Of a stretch of DNA of 8,486 bases, positions 1-6,145 are shown one piece after another. The translations under genes were made by a program, and so were the position numbers. Where the stretch lies: contig JBFYSV010000353.1 of the NCBI GenBank assembly GCA_041301185.1, forward strand, positions 1 to 8,486, in the 5' to 3' direction. Position 1 is the stretch's first letter, and each line of letters begins with the position of its first letter. The DNA comes from JAQBDA01 sp041301185. Lineage in GTDB: Bacteria > Chloroflexota > Anaerolineae > Anaerolineales > UBA4823. The notes beneath the pieces were generated by a model that ran no database searches, was not told the origin of the DNA, and saw nothing but the letters and a program-made list of their open reading frames with translations.

Positions 1-15
1 TTCTCCCAAAAAGTA

Positions 16-44
16 TTGACACAGGATGTTATTTTTTGTATAGT
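16..44 (+). promoter_or_regulatory. Near-consensus sigma70 promoter upstream of a putative structured RNA
   Basis: A perfect -35 box TTGACA (16-21) is followed by exactly 17 bases and a -10 box TATAGT (39-44, 5 of 6 matches to TATAAT). The expected start is a purine about seven bases past the -10, near G51. It is the best promoter in the window, yet no plausible protein gene follows it on this strand before the convergent hpt gene ends at 453. That suggests it drives a stable non-coding RNA. The spacing and boxes are seen directly; the RNA product is inferred. Confidence 0.75.
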
Positions 45-50
45 AATTAT

Positions 51-434
51 GCCGAAAGGGAGATAAGTACTAAACACACTCCCCAGAAGCCAGGGAGCCT
101 CAAGAAATTGGACGGCAAACCTGCCTGAGCAGAAACTCAATGTGGAATATTGGATGATCTCCTTCGGAGATCCATCCACTGGGAACCCACTTATGGGTCG
201 CTAAATCCACGAGGAGTTGAAGCACCCTAAAAGCGAAGATACTTTCTTGGCGAGGTGGCAAGTCTTTTCGCAGGTGGAAAAGGCCCAGCACCAAACCAAT
301 AAGGTGGAGCCGCTAGGGAACCGAAGGAAAGGGTAATTACCTCCAGTATTGCATGAACAATGCACAGCTGCGCAGGAACCCCCCCGACGGAAAGGCAAGC
401 AAGCCGGAAGGTTACTCGAGGCCCCTGTTTATTT
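51..434 (+). ncRNA. Candidate structured non-coding RNA of unrecognised class, about 340-385 nt
   Basis: This 400-base stretch holds no convincing ORF. The minus-strand frames here give low-complexity, unfamiliar proteins. Folding by eye gives a long-range helix of 10 bp with one bulged A, CAGGGAGCCTC (91-101) with GAGGCCCCTG (418-427), enclosing about 315 bases. Inside are further helices: CTGC/GCAG with loop CTGA (121-132); a 12-bp hairpin with one bulge and loop TTC (152-177); ACCCA/TGGGT (185-198); an irregular long hairpin (223-276) made of CACCCT/AGGTG, GCGAA/TTCGC and CTTG/CAAG; GGC/GCC plus CACC/GGTG (282-311); and TGCAT/ATGCA (350-364). A near-consensus promoter ends just upstream, and TTTATTT follows the closing helix. 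In the 5' leader, CTCCC (79-83) could pair with GGGAG at 58-62 or with GGGAG at 93-97 inside the closing helix, so alternative folds are possible. I found none of the hallmark sequences of RNase P RNA, tmRNA, SRP RNA or common riboswitches. The exact ends are estimates. Confidence 0.55.
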
Positions 435-452
435 AACGCATCCATAAATAAA
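428..452. repeat. AT-only inverted repeat between the RNA candidate and the hpt stop
   Basis: TTTATTTA (428-435) and TAAATAAA (445-452) are perfect inverted copies separated by nine bases. They lie between the 3' helix of the RNA candidate and the stop codon of the convergent hpt gene (453-455). The position suits a two-way transcription end, but a stem without G-C pairs is weak. Only the T-rich run after the GC-rich closing helix resembles a terminator on the plus strand. Confidence 0.3.
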
Positions 453-1034
453 TTATTGGTCAGATGTCTTTTGGAAAGCCTGGGGTTTCAGCAAACCCAC
501 AAAGGGTAGGTTGCGGTAGCGCTCTCTGTGGTCAAGCCCGTAACCGACGACAAAGCGATCGGGCAGCTCAAAACCAACGTATTTCAGGGGGACATCCACC
601 AGGCGTAATTTGTTCTTATTGAACATGGCGCATACTTCCAGGCTGGCCGGGTGGCGCATTTTAAGCGTTTGGATCAAATAATTCAGCGTCAGGCCTGTGT
701 CAACCATATCTTCGATAAAAAGAACATGACGCCCAGTAATGGGTGACTCCAGGTCCTTAACCAGGCGTACCATGCCCTGGTCCCGCGATTCTGGCGAGTA
801 GCTGGAAATTGCCATAAAATCGACTTCGACCGGTATTGTAATCACGCGGATCAGGTCGGCGATGAATATCATCACTCCTTTGAGCACGCCCACCAGCAAA
901 GGGTTTTTTCCGGAATAGTCTCTGGAGATCTTCTCGCCAATCTCATCCAGGCGCGCCTGGATTTGTCCTGGGGTGAGCAAGACCTCAGATATATCCTCCG
1001 CCAGCGCACCAAATTTTTGATTATCTATGTCCAT
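453..1034 (-). CDS. hpt: Hypoxanthine (guanine) phosphoribosyltransferase
   Basis: This is a cytosolic purine-salvage enzyme that transfers the phosphoribosyl group of PRPP to hypoxanthine, usually also guanine, giving IMP or GMP. The 193 residues are a normal length for the bacterial family. The PRPP-binding loop VLFIEDMVDTGLTL lies at residues 104-117 with the acidic pair E108-D109. The LKG motif that contacts pyrophosphate is at 51-53, and the flexible loop containing SSYS is near 77-80. The base-binding C-terminal part is present (FELPDRFVVGYGLD, 155-168). It is the last gene of the minus-strand cluster, 20 bases after the stop of the restriction-fold gene, so it is probably co-transcribed. 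No clear Shine-Dalgarno precedes the ATG (only a weak AGG), but no better start exists. It converges on the putative structured RNA. Family identity is very secure; the preferred base is not resolved by sequence alone. Confidence 0.96.
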   Translation of the reverse strand: MDIDNQKFGALAEDISEVLLTPGQIQARLDEIGEKISRDYSGKNPLLVGVLKGVMIFIADLIRVITIPVEVDFMAISSYSPESRDQGMVRLVKDLESPITGRHVLFIEDMVDTGLTLNYLIQTLKMRHPASLEVCAMFNKNKLRLVDVPLKYVGFELPDRFVVGYGLDHRERYRNLPFVGLLKPQAFQKTSDQ

Positions 1035-1054
1035 TTAGCAGCCTGAGCAGTTGA

Positions 1055-1477
1055 TCAGCCTGGTTGAGCTTCCGTGCCGCTGATCAAACTGGCTTCCTGA
1101 TCCATCCCGTATTTGACCATCAGGTCGCGCAGATCACGACGTTTGAAAAGCTTGATGTGAATGTGGGGGTATAACTCTTTCATCCGGCGAATTTTTCGAT
1201 TTTTCTTTGTTGTCAGTTCAGGCCGCAAAGTGGTTAATTCAATATAGAGATCTTGTTGGGGAAGGTAAAAATCCGGGGAGAAGGCTTCGGCCACGTTCCC
1301 GTTTGCGTCCCAATCAAGTAGAAAAGTGCGAGGTTCGTACTGCCACTCGATTGCATAGTAGTCAAGAATCTTAGCGAAGGTTTCTTCTGCCGGGTGCGAA
1401 AAGTTCGGTCGGACAGAGCCGTTTTCAGGCGGGAAAATTTCAGTTGGCGGGGTAGATGTCGTGGATGGGCTTGTCAT
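1055..1477 (-). CDS. Small PD-(D/E)XK (restriction-endonuclease fold) -like protein adjacent to hpt
   Basis: The 140-residue soluble protein starts with about 25 disordered, Ser/Thr/Pro-rich residues. The rest resembles the restriction-endonuclease fold: an N-terminal helix with Glu (E31, E32), a strand with SPDFYLP (67-73, Asp69), a strand YIELT (78-82, Glu80), then a basic helix (KKNRKIRRMKELYP, 91-104) and a last strand HIHIKLF. The canonical E-X-K lysine is Thr82, so activity may be lost or rely on K91/K92. From memory, related proteins with the same ELTT-type motif occur near hpt genes in other bacteria; I could not check this. The start lies inside the kinase-like gene, with 38 bases of overlap and no visible Shine-Dalgarno, which suggests translational coupling. 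The substrate is unknown; it could equally be a non-catalytic nucleic-acid-binding protein. Confidence 0.75.
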   Translation of the reverse strand: MTSPSTTSTPPTEIFPPENGSVRPNFSHPAEETFAKILDYYAIEWQYEPRTFLLDWDANGNVAEAFSPDFYLPQQDLYIELTTLRPELTTKKNRKIRRMKELYPHIHIKLFKRRDLRDLMVKYGMDQEASLISGTEAQPG

Positions 1478-2045
1478 GGGGTTGGAGAATGCAGAGGGAT
1501 AGCGACTGGCAAATCAGGCAAGCAGCCTGGTCAGGCGAGAGCCGGTAAGTATTGACAACCAGGTCATATAGCTCGGGGTTATCCCAGCGGACGTGGTAAA
1601 ACCGGCGCAGGTAATTTCGCCGGGTGCGGTCGCTGGATTCAATCTGCGCGGCAGCGGCTTCGATCGTGATGCTATGTTGCTGGGCAATTCGCTTTACTCG
1701 CACGCTGATTGGGGCGATAACCATTACATGAAGAACACCGGGATGATTTCTCAAAATCACCTGACCGGCGCGGCCAATGATGATAACCTGCCCGGTGTCC
1801 GCAATTTCCCGCATGGTGTTTTTGATTGCTTGTTGGTAGGCACTGCGAGCCTGGCGAGACGGGTGAATCCCGAACAGCCCTAAATCATCAATCGCTGCCA
1901 GCGCCATTTCGGGCACACCCGCGCTTAGAGCAGCCTGGTTGATCAAATCTCGACTGACGATACGATAATTGAGGCGATTGGCTATCGCTTGAGCGACTTC
2001 ATCCCCCATGCTGCCCAACTGGCGAGAAATCGTGATGGCAGTCAT
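1440..2045 (-). CDS. Cytidylate-kinase-like family protein (Cytidylate_kin2 type)
   Basis: This 201-residue protein resembles the divergent cytidylate-kinase-like family (Pfam Cytidylate_kin2), P-loop NTPase-related proteins thought to phosphorylate nucleotides or related small substrates. It begins with the family's signature loop, ISRQLGSMGDEVA (6-18), standing where a Walker A motif would be, but without the usual GK[S/T] lysine. Further landmarks are the strand and turn VIIIGRAG (87-94), the strand VLHVMVIAP (104-112), the basic lid-like segment DRTRRNYLRRFY (139-150) and DNPELYDLVVNT (155-166). Its 3' end overlaps the next gene by 38 bases. An extended -10 box lies immediately upstream, so a nearly leaderless transcript may begin here. 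Ordinary CMP kinase (Cmk) has a proper P-loop, so this is unlikely to be the housekeeping enzyme. The family call is good; the substrate is unknown. Confidence 0.85.
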   Translation of the reverse strand: MTAITISRQLGSMGDEVAQAIANRLNYRIVSRDLINQAALSAGVPEMALAAIDDLGLFGIHPSRQARSAYQQAIKNTMREIADTGQVIIIGRAGQVILRNHPGVLHVMVIAPISVRVKRIAQQHSITIEAAAAQIESSDRTRRNYLRRFYHVRWDNPELYDLVVNTYRLSPDQAACLICQSLSLCILQPHDKPIHDIYPAN

Positions 2046-2054
2046 CTTGCTTCG

Positions 2055-2063
2055 ATTATAGCA
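2055..2063 (-). promoter_or_regulatory. Extended -10 promoter giving a nearly leaderless kinase-like transcript
   Basis: Read on the minus strand, TGCTATAAT is a perfect extended -10 (TG-N-TATAAT). Its last base is nine bases before the ATG of the kinase-like gene, so transcription would begin about three bases before the start codon. No -35 hexamer is visible, as is usual for extended -10 promoters. No Shine-Dalgarno lies between the box and the ATG, which fits leaderless initiation. The position and match are seen directly; use is inferred. Confidence 0.5.
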
Positions 2064-2110
2064 TAACTGGATTAATTGACCTTACCGCCGGTGAATGCGC
2101 TCCCTGAATA

Positions 2111-3484
2111 TCATTGGATGGATTGAGGAGAAGCTGTTGCTCCTGTTGCCAAATTTTGAACCTCAGTTGGAGTTAGCACGCTTCGGATAGGTGATCGATG
2201 ATGTCGCACCCAGCGCCACAAGGGTTTCTGCCAATCAAGTAAAGCCTGGGTATCTGCAGGATAATGGCTGGGGCGGGTGCCGATATTGGTCCATCTGAAA
2301 TCTTTTAGGGCATGCTGCCATTCATCCCAAGGAACCAGGTCTGGCGTGATCGAGAATGTAACCAGTGGCGAGAAAAATAGCGGCAGATCGGTAGGCATTT
2401 CCTGAAGCATTTCCCTTAAATGTGCCAGGCTATCCCAGGTATTGAAAACAAGCCATACAGGTAAGAGACCAGCCTGGGTTACTGCGCTTGCATCAAACTG
2501 GCTGAACATCTCTACCAATACGCCAGCTGGCTGGCGATGATCCAGTTCGAGTTGCCTGGCTACTGCCCGGTAGGCCAGGTGAGAGTATTCGTGTGGTGTA
2601 GATTGGACAACCTTTACCAGGTTGTACCCATTCTGGCTGCAGAATCGCTCCAGTGATCGGGTCAGGGTTGGTTCGCATCCCCACTCGGACTCAGGCCCTG
2701 CCTCTACCTGAAATCCCGGTAATTGCCAATCAGGATCGGTGAAACCTGAATCTTCCCGATACTTGTTAATTCGCTGGCTACCCTGCAGGAATTCCTCGGG
2801 CGATAGGTCACCCCAACCGCCTACTTGAAAGAAGCTCCGTTCTCCCACTCGGTACCTTAACCATTGCGCTCTGCTCTCCAGGTAGCAAATATTGCCGCCC
2901 GGTTTCAGGTGGCGAGAGATAAATTGGCGATACATCGCCGGCAAGTCGATCAGCTTAATCCGTAGATGGTTGACAAAACCGGTGAGCCAGCCATCATGAA
3001 TTGGATCAAAATGCTGGATTGTTACCAACTCCGGGTGGTTTGTTGCGATTTGCAAAGCCAGCTGTGCTGAGCGGCGATAGTAGGTAAGTGCATTTCCGGT
3101 AGGTGAGCCGCCGCGCAAGGTGAACACAAAGCTGATCGGGAGAAATAAACTGCGCATAGATAAAGATATATGAGCGCTGACTCCTCCCAAAGCAGGGCCA
3201 ATGGTGATCGTGTCGAAGCGATCCTCTAGCTGTCCGTAATCATCGAGCCGGGTCTGGGCGATATTCTCCAAGTCAAAGCCGGTAAGCTGCTTCGGATTGA
3301 GCCCGCTTAACGCCTGGAATCGGGTAATAGTCCCTCGAGCGACTTGTTGGGGCAAATACCCCAGCAACCGTAAGACAGGTCGCTGCCAGGGCAGGGGAGT
3401 ATATGTCGCGTGAAATTGATCTTGCAGCGCGGCTGCCACTGCCCGTGTGACCAACGGGGATGCGCTCTCAGGACTCTCAATCAT
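2111..3484 (-). CDS. Uncharacterised 457-residue protein, faintly methyltransferase-like
   Basis: I do not recognise this protein. It is soluble-looking, without signal peptide or clear membrane span, and rich in Trp and Pro. Two stretches recall a Rossmann methyltransferase: FDTITIGPALGG (90-101), resembling a strand followed by a glycine-rich loop, and ISRHLKPGGNICYLES (189-204), close to the LkpGG segment common after the SAM-binding core. Between them, and in the C-terminal half (roughly 210-440), nothing matches a family I know. The gene starts 16 bases after the phosphofructokinase stop, so it is very likely co-transcribed with it. The ATG has no Shine-Dalgarno; the next in-frame Met is residue 110, so this start is the best available. 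About 65 bases and a possible new promoter separate it from the next gene. The ORF is certainly coding; the methyltransferase idea is weak inference. Confidence 0.8.
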   Translation of the reverse strand: MIESPESASPLVTRAVAAALQDQFHATYTPLPWQRPVLRLLGYLPQQVARGTITRFQALSGLNPKQLTGFDLENIAQTRLDDYGQLEDRFDTITIGPALGGVSAHISLSMRSLFLPISFVFTLRGGSPTGNALTYYRRSAQLALQIATNHPELVTIQHFDPIHDGWLTGFVNHLRIKLIDLPAMYRQFISRHLKPGGNICYLESRAQWLRYRVGERSFFQVGGWGDLSPEEFLQGSQRINKYREDSGFTDPDWQLPGFQVEAGPESEWGCEPTLTRSLERFCSQNGYNLVKVVQSTPHEYSHLAYRAVARQLELDHRQPAGVLVEMFSQFDASAVTQAGLLPVWLVFNTWDSLAHLREMLQEMPTDLPLFFSPLVTFSITPDLVPWDEWQHALKDFRWTNIGTRPSHYPADTQALLDWQKPLWRWVRHHRSPIRSVLTPTEVQNLATGATASPQSIQ

Positions 3485-3500
3485 TTACAATCGTGTTCGC

Positions 3501-5753
3501 TTAACCCACAGGTGCCGTTTGTTCTGATGGTCCTGGTTGGGCCAGCACTTTGGCAATCGCGCGCAATGATAGCCACCACTGGTCTCTCGGCCTCTGCTTC
3601 TCCAGGTCCACCATCCGGGTAAAATCCTGGAGATCGTGGAATTTGATCTCTTTGCCTTGCAGACCGATGAAAGCGCAATGGTTCGAATCGCTCTCTGCTT
3701 GATTTATCAAATAGTCGATGCAGCGAGTTGCCAGGCGGGTTGCCTGGATGCGGTCGAATGGAGATGGATTGCCGCCTTGCTGCATATGGCCTAGGATGGA
3801 TTGCCTGACATCAAATAGCTCTTTCCCCTCTTCCTCAAATAATGCACACATGAAAGCTGTAGAGTACACGTCATTAGCGTGCTCATTGCGGATGATCAAG
3901 CCTAACCTTTTCCCGCTACTAAAACCACGGATCAGCATGTCCAGATCTATTTGCAAGTCACGCAGGGTTACTCCTTCTTCGTTCAAGTAGACGCGTTCTG
4001 CACCGGTAGCCAGCCCGCTCATTAGCGCCAGGTATCCACAGGTGCGGCCCATCACCTCCACTACAAAGCACCTGCGCAGGGCTACCGCCGAGTGCTTGAT
4101 TTTGTCGACCGCCTCAACAATCGTATTCGAGGCGGTATCTGCCCCTACGCTTAGCTCAGAACCGGGCAGGTTATTGTTGATGGTTGCGGGTAAGAGAACG
4201 ATTGGAATATCGAATGCGGGAAAGTTCGTGCGTTCGATCAGCAATTTGTGTGCTGACTCGTATGCCGGCCAGCCACCAATAATCAATAGTCCCTCGATTT
4301 TATGGGTTTCAACTGCCCGGGCAATGGCGTAAAAATCACTTCCAGCAGGGATGTGCCGGTTGGTACCGAGCTCGCATCCGCCCATCGGCGCCCAGCCATT
4401 CACACTCATCCAGTTCATCTCAAAGACATCCCCAGCGATCAGCCCCGGGAAGCCGTTTTGGATTCCGAGCATGATGTGCCCTTTATCCAGGCCGATTCGC
4501 ACCGCTGCCCGGACGGCAGTATTCATCCCGGGAGCTGGCGCGCCAGAGTGCATCACAGCCAGGCGCAACCGTTTTTGGTCGGGTTGGGGCGTGTGTGGCA
4601 AAGACCGGAGCATCGTTTTGAGGGTCTGGAACGCTTCCTGGAAGCTACTGCCGCGTAATTCCAAGGCCCGCTGGTAATCTCCGGCATTCATTGCCTCTGA
4701 GGCTTCATGCGACTTTTCTACACATTCCATGAGGGGTAAATGATTTACCCGGTTACCCCGCATGCCAATCAATTGAGGTTCTGCTTCGGGAGCTGAATCC
4801 AGGATAGTTTCTACCGCCGCGGATCCTAGTAGCGTGCCTAAATTCCGGTCGAAAGCGCTGGGTGCACCGCCGCGTTGGACGTGCCCAAGCACGGTAATCC
4901 GGACCTCTTCTCCTAAGGCATGCTCCAGGACTTTGGCGACATGACTGCTGCCGATATAGTTTCCCTGGCGATCCCGGGCACCCTCAGCCAAAATTACAAT
5001 AGAATCGCGCCGCCCAGCTTTTCTTCCTGCAATCAAGCGCTCTGCCATCACTACTTCCCAGTTTTCAACGTCTGGCGGACTTTCCGGGATCAGCACCCAA
5101 TCAGCTCCTGTCGCCAGCGCTCCCATCAATGCCAGGTATCCGCAGTTGCGCCCCATCACTTTAACCACAAAGGTCCGCTGGTGGCTGGCGGCTGTGCTGG
5201 TGATGGCATCGACAGCTTCCGTGATCCGGTGCAGAGCGCTATCCGCACCGATTGTCATATCTGTGCCGTAGGTATCATTGTCGATTGATCCCACCAACCC
5301 GGCTATAATCAGGTTAGGATGTTTATCTGCCACATCCTGAGTGATTGTCCCATCAGCAATAAGATCTGAGAGCAAACCAGGCCATTCTTGCCGGAATATA
5401 TTTGCGCCGGTCAGGCTGCCATCTCCGCCAATCACAACCAGGCTGTCTATCTCGTGTTGGATTAAGTTGAGTGCAGCTTTCTTGCGCCCATCACGAGTTC
5501 GAAAATCATCGCTACGGGCTGTGCCGATGACTGTTCCACCGCGATGCATGATCCCACCGACGGAATCCCAGTTCATTTCGCGGATAAACTCACCGCCGTC
5601 CACCATACCCTGGTAGCCTTCATAGATCGCATAAACCTGGACATTGCGTGCAAGCGCTGTGCGGACAACCGAGCGAACGGCGGCATTCATCCCCTGCGCA
5701 TCGCCACCACTGGTCATAACTGCTAACCTTCTTGTCTTTGAGATTGTTGTCAT
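3501..5753 (-). CDS. pfkA: Tandem two-domain 6-phosphofructokinase, eukaryotic type, ATP-dependent
   Basis: This enzyme phosphorylates fructose 6-phosphate to fructose 1,6-bisphosphate, the committed step of glycolysis. Two homologous PFK domains are joined (about 17-390 and 404-750, counted from the upstream ATG at 5780). That is twice the length of ordinary bacterial PfkA (about 320) and close to animal PFK. The N-terminal half looks catalytic: TSGGDAQGMN (23-32), ATP-site GGDGS (118-122), GSIDND with base Asp167, VMGRNCGYLAL (208-218), AEGA (265-268), LGHVQRGG (298-305). Glycine in GGDG and the absence of the lysine of PPi enzymes point to ATP. In the C-terminal half GGDG is GGWP (502-505) and the catalytic Asp segment is ATINNN (532-537), while sugar-phosphate motifs persist: LGTNR, VMGRTCGYLAL (576-586), LGHMQQGG (663-670). 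This half is probably allosteric, as in eukaryotic PFK. I chose the ATG at 5753 (750 residues) because GGAG lies nine bases before it; the ATG at 5780 has none. Confidence 0.95.
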   Translation of the reverse strand: MTTISKTRRLAVMTSGGDAQGMNAAVRSVVRTALARNVQVYAIYEGYQGMVDGGEFIREMNWDSVGGIMHRGGTVIGTARSDDFRTRDGRKKAALNLIQHEIDSLVVIGGDGSLTGANIFRQEWPGLLSDLIADGTITQDVADKHPNLIIAGLVGSIDNDTYGTDMTIGADSALHRITEAVDAITSTAASHQRTFVVKVMGRNCGYLALMGALATGADWVLIPESPPDVENWEVVMAERLIAGRKAGRRDSIVILAEGARDRQGNYIGSSHVAKVLEHALGEEVRITVLGHVQRGGAPSAFDRNLGTLLGSAAVETILDSAPEAEPQLIGMRGNRVNHLPLMECVEKSHEASEAMNAGDYQRALELRGSSFQEAFQTLKTMLRSLPHTPQPDQKRLRLAVMHSGAPAPGMNTAVRAAVRIGLDKGHIMLGIQNGFPGLIAGDVFEMNWMSVNGWAPMGGCELGTNRHIPAGSDFYAIARAVETHKIEGLLIIGGWPAYESAHKLLIERTNFPAFDIPIVLLPATINNNLPGSELSVGADTASNTIVEAVDKIKHSAVALRRCFVVEVMGRTCGYLALMSGLATGAERVYLNEEGVTLRDLQIDLDMLIRGFSSGKRLGLIIRNEHANDVYSTAFMCALFEEEGKELFDVRQSILGHMQQGGNPSPFDRIQATRLATRCIDYLINQAESDSNHCAFIGLQGKEIKFHDLQDFTRMVDLEKQRPRDQWWLSLRAIAKVLAQPGPSEQTAPVG

Positions 5754-5762
5754 AGGTGGTTG

Positions 5763-5766
5763 CTCC
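5763..5766 (-). promoter_or_regulatory. Shine-Dalgarno that decides the phosphofructokinase start
   Basis: On the minus strand TTTGGAG stands with GGAG nine bases before the ATG at 5753-5751. The earlier in-frame ATG at 5780-5778 is preceded only by an A/T-rich run ending ATGAATT, without a purine-rich site. The nine residues between the two starts show no similarity to PFK. The downstream start is therefore preferred. Confidence 0.65.
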
Positions 5767-5780
5767 AAATTATGTGGCAT

Positions 5781-5820
5781 AATTCATTTTATCTATCTGT
5801 TTATTATATCAACCTCAGAT
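5781..5820. promoter_or_regulatory. AT-rich divergent promoter region between the PFK and ABM operons
   Basis: The two operons diverge from this short AT-rich segment. On the minus strand there is a perfect -10 hexamer TATAAT (5803-5808), placing the PFK transcript start near 5796 and leaving a leader of roughly 40 bases; no good -35 is visible. On the plus strand the same bases offer TATTAT (5802-5807) or TATATC (5805-5810), with at best a poor -35 (TTCATT, 5783-5788). The overlapping -10 elements would make the two directions compete. The AT richness and hexamers are seen; promoter use is inferred. Confidence 0.45.
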
Positions 5821-5836
5821 CAGGAAGGAGCTGAGA

Positions 5837-6145
5837 ATGCTGGTTGTTCTTGTCTATATCCACGTAAAAGAAGAATTTTTGGATGTGTTTATTCGTGAAA
5901 CGATAGAAAATGCCCGGCATAGCCGTCAGGAGCCCGGAATTTCCCGTTTTGATTTTGTCCAAAGCAAAGATGACCCTTCTCGATTCGTGTTGGTGGAAGT
6001 GTATCGGGATGAGGCTGCGCCTTCTCAGCATAAGCTAACTGCCCATTATGCTCGTTGGCGGGATGTGGTCGAGGAAATGATGGCGGAACCGCGAACCAAT
6101 GAAAAATACCGAAATATTTACCCGGATGAGCATGGATGGGGGTAA
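5837..6145 (+). CDS. ABM-fold monooxygenase-like protein (LsrG/YgiN type)
   Basis: This 102-residue cytosolic protein has the ferredoxin-like alpha+beta pattern of the antibiotic biosynthesis monooxygenase (ABM) superfamily: a first strand VVLVYIHV (3-10), a helix with FLDVFIRETIENARHSR, a strand GISRFDFVQS (34-43), a strand RFVLVEVYRDEAA (49-61), then SQHKLTAHYARW (63-74) with His65 and His70. The overall pattern and length are close to LsrG, the phospho-AI-2 isomerase, and to the quinol monooxygenase YgiN. Members act without cofactor on quinones, carbonyls or enols, usually as dimers. A strong Shine-Dalgarno (AGGAAGGAG, 5822-5830) lies six bases before the ATG. The stop overlaps the start of the next gene (TAATG), so it is tightly coupled to the alcohol dehydrogenase and probably acts on a related metabolite. 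No lsr transport or kinase genes are nearby, so an AI-2 role is not supported here. Confidence 0.85.
   Translation: MLVVLVYIHVKEEFLDVFIRETIENARHSRQEPGISRFDFVQSKDDPSRFVLVEVYRDEAAPSQHKLTAHYARWRDVVEEMMAEPRTNEKYRNIYPDEHGWG

Noticed and set aside
51..434. RNase P RNA, tmRNA, SRP RNA, 6S RNA, T-box or cobalamin riboswitch identity
   Set aside because: The hallmark sequences (GAGGAAAGTCC and ACAGAA of RNase P, the tRNA-like TTCGA arm of tmRNA, the SRP GGAAGGAAGCAGCC loop) are absent. GGTGGAGCCGC at 303-313 only faintly recalls a T-box and no synthetase gene follows.
100..445. Three overlapping minus-strand frames of 64-72 codons at the window start
   Set aside because: Their products are unfamiliar and compositionally odd, they overlap each other in different frames, and the region shows RNA-like pairing and a plus-strand promoter instead.
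1593..1883. Plus-strand frame of 96 codons opposite the kinase-like gene
   Set aside because: It is a shadow of the well-supported minus-strand gene, with no ribosome site or recognisable product.
4302..4677. Long plus-strand frames opposite the phosphofructokinase gene
   Set aside because: They lie fully antisense to a highly conserved enzyme and resemble no protein.
5754..5780. Start of phosphofructokinase at the upstream ATG (5780)
   Set aside because: No Shine-Dalgarno precedes it, and the extra nine residues are not PFK-like; the ATG at 5753 has GGAG at good spacing. It remains possible.
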